DNA of 64,000 bases from Rosistilla oblonga (GTDB lineage Bacteria > Planctomycetota > Planctomycetia > Pirellulales > Pirellulaceae). This document shows, in pieces, positions 9,192-19,700 of the stretch. Below the pieces are notes generated by a model. The model was not told the origin of the DNA and ran no database searches. It worked only from the letters and a program-made list of their open reading frames with translations. The stretch spans positions 6,703,339 to 6,767,338 of the forward strand of contig NZ_CP036292.1 in assembly GCF_007751715.1 (NCBI RefSeq), given 5' to 3'. Positions within the stretch are counted from its first letter, which is position 1; each line of letters begins with the position of its first letter. Position numbers and translations under genes: made by a program.

Positions 9192-9371
9192 TCATTCTGC
9201 CAGACTCGTCATCATTTCACAAATCAAGCACTGCCGCAAAATCTCTTTTGATGCTAATACACTTTCCTCAGCGCAATGCAAGCAACTTTGCCAATCATGA
9301 AAAAAATTGCATTCGTTGCAGGCTGATTGCTTGACAACCCAACCGCATCCGGCACAATGATGCGAAATCAT
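9192..9371 (-). CDS. Possible Cys-rich zinc-ribbon microprotein, 59 aa
   Basis: A short ORF with four CxxC pairs (CAGC, CNEC, CLHC, CLIC) in 59 residues, starting at ATG 9371 with AAAGG five bases upstream. Four evenly spread CxxC pairs in a random ORF are unlikely, and the pattern fits a small double zinc-ribbon. Local base composition is more AT-rich than in the flanking genes. An upstream in-frame ATG at 9452 would give 86 residues but lacks a comparable ribosome-binding site. No family recognised. It could be spurious. Confidence 0.4.
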   Translation of the reverse strand: MISHHCAGCGWVVKQSACNECNFFHDWQSCLHCAEESVLASKEILRQCLICEMMTSLAE

Positions 9372-9966
9372 ATTGCCTTTCTGATCGCCGAAACCGCCAG
9401 CGGCCTCACGACTCGGGTCGGCAATATTTTGAATCGCCTTAGCCTTATGCAAAGTGTGGAATCGCTGCGATGAAAGTCTTGGGAAAACGAAATCGTTCGA
9501 TTAGTTCTCCGGCCCGATTCCTCACCCCGCTCGACTCTTCCAGCTGATTCCAAATGGCGTTAGCCGCGTCCTGAAGGCACGCGTTCCCAACAGCCTTCCA
9601 GCCGCATGTTGCGACTGCCAAACGAGACAAAAACAACCCCGCCTGTCTGATGCTGCGCATCGACAAAACGGCGGTAACGACAACCACATAAGCGGCAGGC
9701 AGAAACAGATTCTGAACTTTTGAACTTGGGGGGTGGTGATGCAGGGAGTCACAGCCAACGACACGAATGTCGAGAACCGGACTTCCCCTCCTTGTTTGAG
9801 ATTGTCGATCCACGCGTCGCCATGGATGGCGTATGCGTGGGTCCTTTTTGGCTCCCTCGCTCCGCTGCGACACTGCTGAATCACAACGCTTCCCATGGAC
9901 ACCGCAAGGGCTACAATCAGCAGGATGCTTGCCCGCTGACACACCCTACTGCTGAATGATCCGCCC
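9372..9966. other. Intergenic region with no convincing gene
   Basis: About 600 bases between the candidate microprotein and folK. Several open frames cross it on both strands, but none has a recognisable protein, codon bias or ribosome-binding site. It must hold the folK promoter; I cannot place it with confidence. Confidence 0.5.
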
Positions 9967-10929
9967 GTGCCCCACTGCCTGATTAGCCTGGGTTCCAACC
10001 TCGGCGATCGCGATGAATTAATGCGATCGGCCGCGCTGGCGATCGCCCGCCACCCCGACGTCCTGGCGATGCGATGCAGCCGGATCTTTACGACGCCGCC
10101 GGTCGGTGGCCCCAGCGGCCAATCGATCTTCTTTAACGCAGCGGCAGTCATCGAAACGACCCTCTCCACCGCTGGCGTGCTGAACCTGCTGCAGCAGACC
10201 GAACAAGACCTTGGCCGCGTTCGCAAACAGCGATGGGACCAACGCAGCATCGACCTGGACGTTGTCTTATACGGCGATTTTGTCGGCGCATCGCTGCAAT
10301 TAAAGCTCCCCCATCCTCGCTACACCGCCCGCGGTTTTGTCCTGGCTCCCGCCCAAGATGTCGCTGCCGATTGGCGCGATCCGCGGTTCGGATGGACCCT
10401 GCGACAACTCTACGAACACCTGCAAGCCGCCGCTCCGTCGGTCGCTCTGGTCGGTGGCGGCAGCGAACTGCGATCCGAAATCTGCAACCAACTGTCAGCA
10501 CAACACGGCATCGCGATCCGCCGTCGCAGTGCATCCCCACCGGCAATGTCGATCATCGGCCACGCCCCCGGCACCGTAGCGGCAACAGACCAAACGCCCC
10601 CCGCTGCCCAGACCGCCAACATGTCGACGCCCGACAACACACCCTGGGTCGCCGATTTTGTCCCCGAAGCGATCGCGACGACCTCGCCCGAGATCGCCTC
10701 GCGCGATCCCAACATGCCGCGGCTGATCGCTCGACTGCACCGCACCCCCCCCGAAACCCGCTGGCCCTCGCCGCAGATCATCTATCGCAACGGCTGGAAC
10801 TGGCCCGAATATCGCCTGGAAGTCGACGACCTCCCGTGGGCAGTAAGCGAAGTCGCCGCGGCGATCGATTCGATGCAGTGCGAAGTGCACCCGATCACCC
10901 CCGACGGCAAATGGGCCTCCCCCTCCTAA
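9967..10929 (+). CDS. folK: HPPK (2-amino-4-hydroxy-6-hydroxymethyldihydropteridine pyrophosphokinase) with long C-terminal extension
   Basis: The first ~160 residues are HPPK, which transfers pyrophosphate from ATP to the pterin in folate synthesis. Signatures are LISLGSNLGDR at the N-terminus, FFNAAAVIET, LNLLQQTEQDLGR, and the HPPK motif RWDQRSIDLDVVLYGD with LPHPRYTARGFVLAP. GTG start at 9967. HPPK is usually about 160-180 residues; this protein has 320, and the remaining ~150 residues (Pro/Thr-rich linker, then a short segment ending in EYRLEVDDLPWAVSEV) match nothing I recognise. panC follows 21 bp downstream, so the two probably form a cofactor-biosynthesis operon. Confidence 0.92.
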   Translation: MPHCLISLGSNLGDRDELMRSAALAIARHPDVLAMRCSRIFTTPPVGGPSGQSIFFNAAAVIETTLSTAGVLNLLQQTEQDLGRVRKQRWDQRSIDLDVVLYGDFVGASLQLKLPHPRYTARGFVLAPAQDVAADWRDPRFGWTLRQLYEHLQAAAPSVALVGGGSELRSEICNQLSAQHGIAIRRRSASPPAMSIIGHAPGTVAATDQTPPAAQTANMSTPDNTPWVADFVPEAIATTSPEIASRDPNMPRLIARLHRTPPETRWPSPQIIYRNGWNWPEYRLEVDDLPWAVSEVAAAIDSMQCEVHPITPDGKWASPS

Positions 10930-10950
10930 CACCGCCCCAAAGAAATCGCC

Positions 10951-11802
10951 ATGAAAATCGTAAAACTTGTCTCCGAGGCACAGCGCTGGACATTCGACCA
11001 ACGCGCCGTCGGGAATCGCGTCGGCCTCGTCCCAACGATGGGTGCACTGCATGCTGGCCACATCAGCTTGGCCCAACGGAGCCACACGATCTGCGATCGC
11101 ACCGCGGCCACGATCTTCGTGAACCCCACGCAATTCGCTCCTAGCGAAGACCTCGACAAATATCCGCGCACGCTCGACGCGGACCTTGAAAAACTGGAAG
11201 CCGCCGGCGTCGACTTGGTCTTCACCCCCGAACCGAGCGAAGTCTACCCGGCGGGATTTTCGACCTACGTCAGCCCCCCCGCTGTTGGCGGAACGCTCGA
11301 AGGGGCCAGCCGCCCCGACCACTTTCGCGGCGTCACGACGGTCGTCATGAAGCTGTTTAATATAGTTCCGGCCACACACGCCTTCTTCGGCCAAAAAGAC
11401 TACCAACAAGCCGCCGTCATCTCGGCGATGTGCCGCGACTTGAACGTCCCGATCCAACTGGAGATCTGCCCGATCGTTCGCGAACCCGACGGATTGGCGA
11501 TGAGCTCGCGGAATCGCTACCTCTCGGACGACCAACGCCAGCGAGCCCTAGGACTGAGCCGGGCCCTGCAGGCAGCCCAGCAGCAGTTCCACAGCGGCAC
11601 AACCGATGGCCCACAACTGAAACAAACCATGCTCGACGCATTGGCCGAAGCCAAGGTCGACACGATCGAATACGCGGTAATCGCCGACGCGATCACGCTC
11701 GCCCCCCTGCCAACGATCGATCGCCCCGCCGTCGCACTCATCGCCGCTCGCGTCGGCGCGACCCGGCTGATCGACAACACGCTGCTGACGCCAGGCAATT
11801 AA
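10951..11802 (+). CDS. panC: Pantothenate synthetase
   Basis: A 283-residue enzyme, the normal family length, that joins pantoate and beta-alanine using ATP in pantothenate/CoA synthesis. Motifs in order: LVPTMGALHAGHISL with the HxGH nucleotide-binding signature, IFVNPTQFAPSEDL, the TYVSPPAVGGTLEGASRP region, HFRGVTTVVMKLFNIV, FFGQKDYQQ, and EPDGLAMSSRNRYLS with the KMSKS-like loop. It follows folK by 21 bp on the same strand. The downstream 440 bases hold repeats rather than a gene. Confidence 0.97.
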   Translation: MKIVKLVSEAQRWTFDQRAVGNRVGLVPTMGALHAGHISLAQRSHTICDRTAATIFVNPTQFAPSEDLDKYPRTLDADLEKLEAAGVDLVFTPEPSEVYPAGFSTYVSPPAVGGTLEGASRPDHFRGVTTVVMKLFNIVPATHAFFGQKDYQQAAVISAMCRDLNVPIQLEICPIVREPDGLAMSSRNRYLSDDQRQRALGLSRALQAAQQQFHSGTTDGPQLKQTMLDALAEAKVDTIEYAVIADAITLAPLPTIDRPAVALIAARVGATRLIDNTLLTPGN

Positions 11803-11840
11803 CAGAGTTCGCCGCGACAGATTCGACCCTCCCAGCGAAG

Positions 11841-11891
11841 CAGGGAGAGTCGAAAAACAAGCGTTTAGCGAGTTTTTCGGGGAGGGCCGAC
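11841..11891. repeat. Intergenic repeat, copy 1 of 2
   Basis: A 51-base element beginning CAGGGAGAGTCG and ending GGGGAGGGCCGAC. It contains ACAAGCGTTTAGCGAGTTTTT at its centre, shared with the copy at 12023. Only a few bases differ between the two. The AAACAAGCGTTT/AGCGAGTTTTT core can fold weakly. Confidence 0.8.
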
Positions 11892-12022
11892 CGCCGTGAC
11901 CGAGCACTGGGGACGTACCTCGCACCCCCTCCCCGAACCGCGCTCCGCGGGTTCGACCCTCCCTTACCAAACTTCGTTTGGGGGAGGGTGAAGCGATGCC
12001 GCACTTCACCCGCCCGGCGACG

Positions 12023-12073
12023 CAGGGAGGGTCGGAAAACAAGCGTTTAGCGAGTTTTTCGGGGAGGGCCGAC
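12023..12073. repeat. Intergenic repeat, copy 2 of 2
   Basis: Same 51-base element as at 11841, in the same orientation and 182 bases downstream, with substitutions near its 5' third (GGAGGGTCGGAAAAC instead of GGAGAGTCGAAAAAC). Confidence 0.8.
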
Positions 12074-12243
12074 GACAACAAATCCACAATGCGCCAAACC
12101 TGGGGCCGGCCGGCAATGCGGATGCAATCCGAGCACGTCAGCGGCCGAAATCTGTCCCCCATACCGAGAACCTCGCCTGCCAAATACAATAGTGTTTTAG
12201 AAAATCCCGAACCTCAGCGGCGCTCCTGGCGTCTCGGCAACTG

Positions 12244-13674
<1,431 letters not shown>

Positions 13675-13773
13675 CCAGCGGCATCAGCCGACCCGCCCGA
13701 TCGCCACGCGATCGGGCGTCGCGAAGTACTCCCGATCACCAAATCTCACCGATACAAAACTGCGTTCAATTCC

Positions 13774-14358
13774 ATGCAAAAGTTCACCAAGCACACCGGC
13801 CTCGTCGCGACGATGGATCGCGCCAATGTCGACACCGACCAAATCATCCCCAAACAGTTCCTGAAGCGGATCGAGCGGACCGGCTTCGGCCAGTTCCTGT
13901 TCTTCGATTGGCGTTTCAACGAAGACGGATCGGACAACCCCGACTTTGAACTGAACCAACCAGCCGTTAAAGATGCTTCGGTCCTGGTCACCCGCCGCAA
14001 CTTTGGCAACGGATCCAGCCGCGAGCATGCGGTCTGGGCTTTGGACGACTACGGTTTCCGCGCCGTCCTCGCCCCCTCGTTCGCCGACATCTTCTTCAAC
14101 AACTGTTTCAAGAACGGCGTCCTGCCGATCGTGCTCAGCGAAGAAGACATCGAAGAATTGTTCCGTCGCACCGAACAAACCGAAGGCTACCAATTGACCG
14201 TCGACCTTGAAAACAACACCATCAGCGACGGCCAGGGATTCGATCGCACGTTTGAAGTTGAACCGTCGCGGCGGCACAACATGCTCAACGGCCTCGACGA
14301 TATCGCGATGACTCTGGAACACGAAGCGAAGATCTCGGCCTACGAAGCCGCGCTCTAG
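13774..14358 (+). CDS. leuD: 3-isopropylmalate dehydratase small subunit
   Basis: A 194-residue swivelling-domain partner of LeuC, at the usual length. The family landmarks are [26 protein letters not shown] (about residues 12-37), the active-site loop [15 protein letters not shown], and [22 protein letters not shown] at 13774. It lies 99 bp after leuC and nine bases before a DUF167 gene, suggesting one transcript. Acts in the cytoplasm in leucine biosynthesis. Confidence 0.97.
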   Translation: MQKFTKHTGLVATMDRANVDTDQIIPKQFLKRIERTGFGQFLFFDWRFNEDGSDNPDFELNQPAVKDASVLVTRRNFGNGSSREHAVWALDDYGFRAVLAPSFADIFFNNCFKNGVLPIVLSEEDIEELFRRTEQTEGYQLTVDLENNTISDGQGFDRTFEVEPSRRHNMLNGLDDIAMTLEHEAKISAYEAAL

Positions 14359-14367
14359 TCCCAGGCG

Positions 14368-14670
14368 ATGATCGAAACAACGCCCCGCGAAAACCAGTTG
14401 ATATTCGCGATCCACGTTTCCGCTGGCAGCCGACGCAACGAAGTCGGCGGCCAGCATGATGGAGCCCTTCGCGTCGCCGTCACGCAAGCTCCCGAGAAGG
14501 GCAAAGCCAACGCGGCAATCATCAAACTGCTGGCCAAAACTCTGGGGATCAGCAAGAGTCAACTCGAGATCATCTCGGGCGACACACACCGCCGCAAAAC
14601 CATCGCGGCGACTCAGATCGATCCACAGCAGATCGATCAGCAATTACAGACGCTGGCGACAATCAAATAG
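14368..14670 (+). CDS. DUF167 (YggU) family protein
   Basis: A 100-residue protein matching the DUF167/UPF0235 family by its length and by HVSAGSRRNEVGGQHDGALRVAVTQAPEKGKAN (about residues 16-48) followed by LAKTLGISKSQLEIISGDTHRRK. The family is a small alpha/beta protein of unknown biochemical role. It starts nine bases after leuD, which looks like translational coupling into the leucine operon. That position may be incidental. Confidence 0.92.
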   Translation: MIETTPRENQLIFAIHVSAGSRRNEVGGQHDGALRVAVTQAPEKGKANAAIIKLLAKTLGISKSQLEIISGDTHRRKTIAATQIDPQQIDQQLQTLATIK

Positions 14671-14774
14671 CGTCAGATCACGGCCAGCACGAAATGCCAG
14701 CCCGCCAGCGAAGGATCGCTCCGGTCCCTCCGCTTTTCGATTGCGATCGCCAGACTCTTGCAGGCGATTGGCGA

Positions 14775-15959
14775 TTAGAGAACCGCAGCGACGGCGTCGC
14801 ACAGACGCGGCAGATTTTCGTCGGTCATGCCGGCGACGTTGATCCGCCCGCTGCCAACGATGTAGATCGCGTATTCGTTCCGCAACTGATCGACTTGCAT
14901 CGGGTTCAGACCGCTGAACGAGAACATTCCGCTCTGCGACAGCAGGAACGAAAAGTCCCGCCTGCTCTGCCGCTGGTGCATCTGCGTCACAAACTGGCTA
15001 CGCATCGCAGCGATCCGGTTCCGCATCTCGGCGACCTCTTCGTGCCACAGCGTGGTCAATTCGGGGCTGCTGAGCACGGTGGAAACGATCGCTCCACCAT
15101 GCCGCGGCGGATTGCTGTAGTTCGTCCGGACGACGCGCTTCAACTGGCTCAGCCCCGCCGTCGCCTCTTCCGGCTTCTTGGCGACCAGCGACAAACTGCC
15201 GATGCGCTCGCTGTAGAGTCCGAAGTTTTTCGAGAACGAACTCGCGACAAGCATCTCGTCGCAAGTCGTCAACAGCGTGCGAATCCCGACGGCGTCTTCG
15301 GTGATCCCTTGGCCAAATCCTTGGTAGGCGAAATCGACAAGCGGCAGCAGTCCGCGCTCGCGAACGACTTCGGCGATTTGAGCCCATTGTTCAGCGGTCG
15401 GATCGACGCCCGTTGGGTTATGACAGCAAGCATGCAACAGAACGACGTCGCCCGTCCGCGGCTTGGTCTTCAAATCCTCGAGCATTGCGTCGAAGTCGAG
15501 CCCGGTCTTTTCGGCATTCAGGTAGCTGTAGGTCTGCACGCCAACGCCCGCGGCGGTGAAGATCGCGTTGTGGTTGGCCCAAGTCGGATTCGACAGCCAA
15601 ATCTGAGCCGGCTTCAACTGGCCCGCGATCAGATCGGCGGCGACGCGGAGAGCTCCGGTTCCGCCAGGAGTCTGCACGACGGCGACTCGCGACGCGGGAA
15701 CCTGATCGCCAAAGACCAGCCCATGGACGTGCTGGCGATACTCGGGCAAGCCATCGATACCCAGATAACCCTTGGTCGTTTCGGTCTTCAGCAGCGTTTC
15801 TTCAGCCTGCTTAACGCACCGCAAGACGGGCGTCTGCCCCGACGTATCCTTATAAACACCAACGCTGAGATTGATCTTGGCGGGATTGGCATCTTTCTGG
15901 AACGCTTCCGTCAGACCAAGGATCGAGTCGGGGGGAGCGGTTTGGATCGTTTCGAACAT
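14775..15959 (-). CDS. Aromatic/aspartate aminotransferase (class I, TyrB/AspC-like)
   Basis: A 394-residue PLP-dependent fold-type I aminotransferase, the normal length for Escherichia coli AspC/TyrB relatives. Landmarks are INLSVGVYKDTSGQTPVL, YLGIDGLPEYR, the PLP contact region HACCHNPTGVDPT, and the catalytic lysine K244 in SSFSKNFGLYSERIG. It transfers amino groups between glutamate and aspartate, tyrosine or phenylalanine keto acids. Together with aroH elsewhere in the window it could finish Tyr/Phe synthesis. Substrate choice between aspartate and aromatic acids cannot be settled here. ATG at 15959. Confidence 0.94.
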   Translation of the reverse strand: MFETIQTAPPDSILGLTEAFQKDANPAKINLSVGVYKDTSGQTPVLRCVKQAEETLLKTETTKGYLGIDGLPEYRQHVHGLVFGDQVPASRVAVVQTPGGTGALRVAADLIAGQLKPAQIWLSNPTWANHNAIFTAAGVGVQTYSYLNAEKTGLDFDAMLEDLKTKPRTGDVVLLHACCHNPTGVDPTAEQWAQIAEVVRERGLLPLVDFAYQGFGQGITEDAVGIRTLLTTCDEMLVASSFSKNFGLYSERIGSLSLVAKKPEEATAGLSQLKRVVRTNYSNPPRHGGAIVSTVLSSPELTTLWHEEVAEMRNRIAAMRSQFVTQMHQRQSRRDFSFLLSQSGMFSFSGLNPMQVDQLRNEYAIYIVGSGRINVAGMTDENLPRLCDAVAAVL

Positions 15960-16078
15960 GGCTGGTTAACCGTAGTGAAATCGGGCAAAAAATCGATTAC
16001 GGCACGTTATCCTAATCGCCAAAGTGCAACTCGGGGAGGGCCACAATCGAGCAAAGTCTGCGTTGCCGCTGGCCCGCG

Positions 16079-16744
16079 TTATCGGTAACCGACCTGGCAC
16101 AGTTCGGCCAGCATCATCGCGGTCGCTCCCCAGATCAGGTGCTCGCCAAATTGCAACGCCCGATATCGGAACGTGAACGAATCGACGACCTCGCGGTTGC
16201 GGGAGATCGGCCGCCGCATGCTCCGCATCGTCCACCGCGATTCATCGGTCAACGCGTCCCACGGGAGCATGATCGCCTGAGCCACCTCCACCGGATCCAG
16301 CCGGAACTGCATCGTCTGCCGCGTCGTCGCAACGATCGGCGTGACGACGTTGTGGCTGGCGTAGACATGCATCGTCGACAACCGCCCCAGGATCTGCAGA
16401 TCGTCGGGGACCATCCCCAGTTCCTCGTCGAACTCGCGAACCGCCGCCTCGACGGCCGATTCACCCGCTTCCAAGCGGCCGCCGGGAAAACAGATCTGCC
16501 CGCCGTGATGTCGCAGGCTGGTTGGGCGTTTGGTCAGCGGTAGGTTCCATTGCGCCCCGTCCCATGCCAACATGATAAGGACAGCCGCTTGCCGCGCGTC
16601 TCCCGGAACCGGTCCGGCGTGGCGTCCGTAAGCGAGCCCGACCGATGCTTGGTTGTAAGCGCTCCGCGTTCGCGACCGTTGTTCCCCTAAGCGGGTCATC
16701 GGTTGCACGGGCAGCGGCAGTTCGACGGGTTGGTTTGTTGGCAT
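16079..16744 (-). CDS. Nudix hydrolase, CoA pyrophosphatase (NudL/CoAse) type
   Basis: A 221-residue protein whose Nudix box reads GGRLEAGESAVEAAVREFDEELGM (about residues 88-111; GX5EX7REXXEEXG fits). Just upstream, LTKRPTSLRHHGGQICFPGG is the UPF0035 motif specific to CoA pyrophosphatases, which split CoA or oxidised CoA into 3',5'-ADP and phosphopantetheine. The metal-binding glutamates are all present. The ATG at 16744 lies 29 bp from the divergent GTG start of putA. Confidence 0.9.
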   Translation of the reverse strand: MPTNQPVELPLPVQPMTRLGEQRSRTRSAYNQASVGLAYGRHAGPVPGDARQAAVLIMLAWDGAQWNLPLTKRPTSLRHHGGQICFPGGRLEAGESAVEAAVREFDEELGMVPDDLQILGRLSTMHVYASHNVVTPIVATTRQTMQFRLDPVEVAQAIMLPWDALTDESRWTMRSMRRPISRNREVVDSFTFRYRALQFGEHLIWGATAMMLAELCQVGYR

Positions 16745-16773
16745 CTAACAATTCTAAACGGAGAATCGACACC

Positions 16774-19700
16774 GTGTCATCATCAGCTTCGGACCCAGCC
16801 GCGGAAGAGTCCCCTTTCCTCAACCTCAACGAGGCCGTTGCCGCCACCGAATCGGCGGCCTCCGGACTGACCGGATGGCAGCGCGACGCAGCTCGCGCGA
16901 TCGCCTTGGCGAAACAACTGTTGCAGCGATCGCAACAACTGCTAACGCCCGCCGAGCGGCGCCAGCAATCCGAACTCGATCGCATGATCGGACATCACGA
17001 GGATAAAGCGACACTTATCGAGATGACCGATCAAGCGTTCCGAACCGACGTGCCGCAGCGCGTCGCCGACCAATTGACGCACATCCTCGACGTCCAAGGC
17101 GTGCCGCGATTCTTCAGCCCGCTAGACCGCACGCTGCTGCGCGGCTTCCAAACCTTCGGCGGCTACCTGCCCGGCGTCGCCGTCCCGATGGTCAAAGACA
17201 AAATGCGGCACGAGACGGCTAACGTGATCCTGCCAGCGGAGAAGGAGGTTCTGGAAAAGCATCTTCGCGAGCGGCAAAGAGAAGGGATTCGGATGAACGT
17301 CTGCCTGTTGGGCGAAGCGTTGTTGGGCGAGGGCGAAACGCGGCAGCGGCTGAAAAAGTATCTCGCCGCGTTGCAGATGCCCGAAATCGAATGCATCTCG
17401 GTCAAGGTTTCGACGATCTATTCGCAGATCTCCACGCTAGCCAGATCGCACACCGAAAGCGTGATCGCCGACCGACTGGAACTGCTCTACCGCGCCGCGA
17501 TGCGACAGACCTTCCAGCGTCGCGACGGCACGCAGACCAGCAAGTTTGTCTATCTGGACATGGAGGAATATCGCGACCTTCATCTAACAGTCGATGTGCT
17601 CAAGCGGACGCTCGATCGCCCCGAACTGTCGCAGGTCCGCGCCGGGATCGCGCTGCAGTCGTATATCCCCGATTCGTTTGACGTCTTGCAGGATCTGGCT
17701 CAATGGGCGCAGCGAAGAACCGCCGCCGGTGGCCTGCCGTTGACGATCCGCGTGGTCAAAGGAGCGAACATGGAGATGGAACGCGTCGAAGCATCGATCG
17801 AAGGTTGGCCGCAAGCTCCCTACACCACAAAGCACGAAACCGACGCCAACTACAAACGCATGATCCGCACGATCCTGGCTCCGGAGAACTCCACCGCACT
17901 GCGACTGGGGGTAGCATCGCACAACCTGTTCGACATCGCCCTGGTGGCGATCTGGGCGAGCGAAGCCGACGCGCTACAGCGAGTGCAATTCGAAATGCTC
18001 GAAGGGATGGCGAATCAGCAGCGTCGCGCGTTGTTCGAAATGACGGGAAGCATGCTGTTGTACGCGCCGGCTTGCGAACAAACCGACTTCCTCAACGCGA
18101 TCGGCTACCTAATCCGTCGGCTGGACGAAAACACTGGGCAGGAAAACTTTCTCCGCCACGCGTTTCAACTGCAACCCGGCACCGAGACTTGGCGAACGCT
18201 GGCCGATGGATTCCGGGCGTCGCTGGTGGCGATCGATTCGGTCACGACCAAACCGCGTCGTCAGCAGGATCGCAGCCAAGTTCCCGAGAGGCCGGAGGTG
18301 GGCGAGACGTGGCAGCAGTTCATCAACGAACCGAACACCGATTGGTCGCTGCCACAGAACAGCCGCTGGGCTCAGGAATTATTGGCGTCATGGCGAGATC
18401 GCTGCGACGATGCGGCGACGCGGATCCCGCTGTCGATCGCCGGCCGCGAAGTAACCGACGCGCGGGAGATCGCCGAAAGCCGCGATCCTTCGCGCCCGGG
18501 CAAGATCGCCTGCCGGTATGCGATGGCGACAAGCGACGATATCGATGCGGCAATCGCTTGTGCCAGGCAAGACCCTCGCAACTGGCGATCGATGCCAAGC
18601 GAAGCTCGCCGCGCCACGTTGCACGATGCGGCTCAATTGCTTCGCCAGCGGCGTGGCGATCTGTTGGCGGCGGCGCTCATCGACGGCGGCAAGACGCTAG
18701 CCGAAAGCGATCCCGAGGTCAGCGAAGCGATCGATTTCATCGAGTTCTACAGTTTGTGTGCCGACCAAGCGTATCAATCGCCGCAGATCCAGGCGTCGGG
18801 CGTCGGCGTGGTCGCGGTGATCAGCCCCTGGAACTTCCCGATCGCGATCCCCTGCGGTGGCGTCGCGGCGGCGCTGGCGGCAGGAAACACGGTGCTGCTG
18901 AAACCGGCATCCGAAACGGTCCTGCCGGCCTATCTGTTGTGCCAAGCGTTCTGGGACGCCGGCGTGCCGCGCGAGGCGTTGCAATTGGTTCCCTGCCGCG
19001 GCAGCGATGCAGGCCGCCGGTTGGTCGAGAACCCCGAGGTCGACATCGTGATCTTGACCGGCGGGACCGAGACCGCCGAGTCGATGCTGCGGATCCGGCC
19101 CGATCTCGCTTTGGCCGCCGAGACGGGAGGCAAAAACGCGACGATCGTGACCGGATTGGCCGACCGCGAACTGGCGATCAAACACGCTTTGCAATCGGCC
19201 TTTGGACACAGCGGCCAGAAGTGCAGTGCGACTTCGCTGCTGCTGCTCGAAGAAGAGGTCTTTGAGGACGAATCGTTTCGCGAGATGTTAGCTGACGCTT
19301 GCAAAAGCATGATCGTCGGATCGCCGTGGGAGCTGCAAACGCGAGTTGGTCCGCTGATCCGACCGCCCAGCGGCGAACTGGCTCGCGGGCTCAAGGAGCT
19401 CGAACCGGGAGAGTCCTGGTTGGTGATGCCCGAACCGTGCGATGACAATCCGAATCTCTATCGCCCCGGGATCAAATGGAATGTCCAACCGGGCAGCTTC
19501 ACGCACATGACCGAACTGTTTGGCCCGGTTCTGGGCGTGATGCCGTTTCGCAAATTGGAGCAAGCGATTCGCATCGTCAATGCGACGGGATTCGGTTTGA
19601 CCAGCGGGCTGGAGAGCTTGGATGATCGCGAACAAGAACTGTGGCGGGAACAGATCCAAGCCGGCAACCTCTACATCAACCGTTCGACGACTGGCGCGAT

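Larger units (their letters stand above)
11803..12243. other. panC-leuC intergenic region carrying repeats
   Basis: This 441-base stretch has no credible gene. It holds two near-identical 51-base repeats and, between them, a hairpin of the form ACCCTCCC-TTACCAAAC-TTC-GTTTGGGGGAGGGT around 11955-11990. Open frames here are built from the repeat sequence and read differently in each copy, which argues against coding. Confidence 0.6.

Noticed and set aside
16645-16773. N-terminal extension of putA
   Set aside because: Overlaps the divergent Nudix gene start; GTG 16774 with ACGGAG upstream is more likely.
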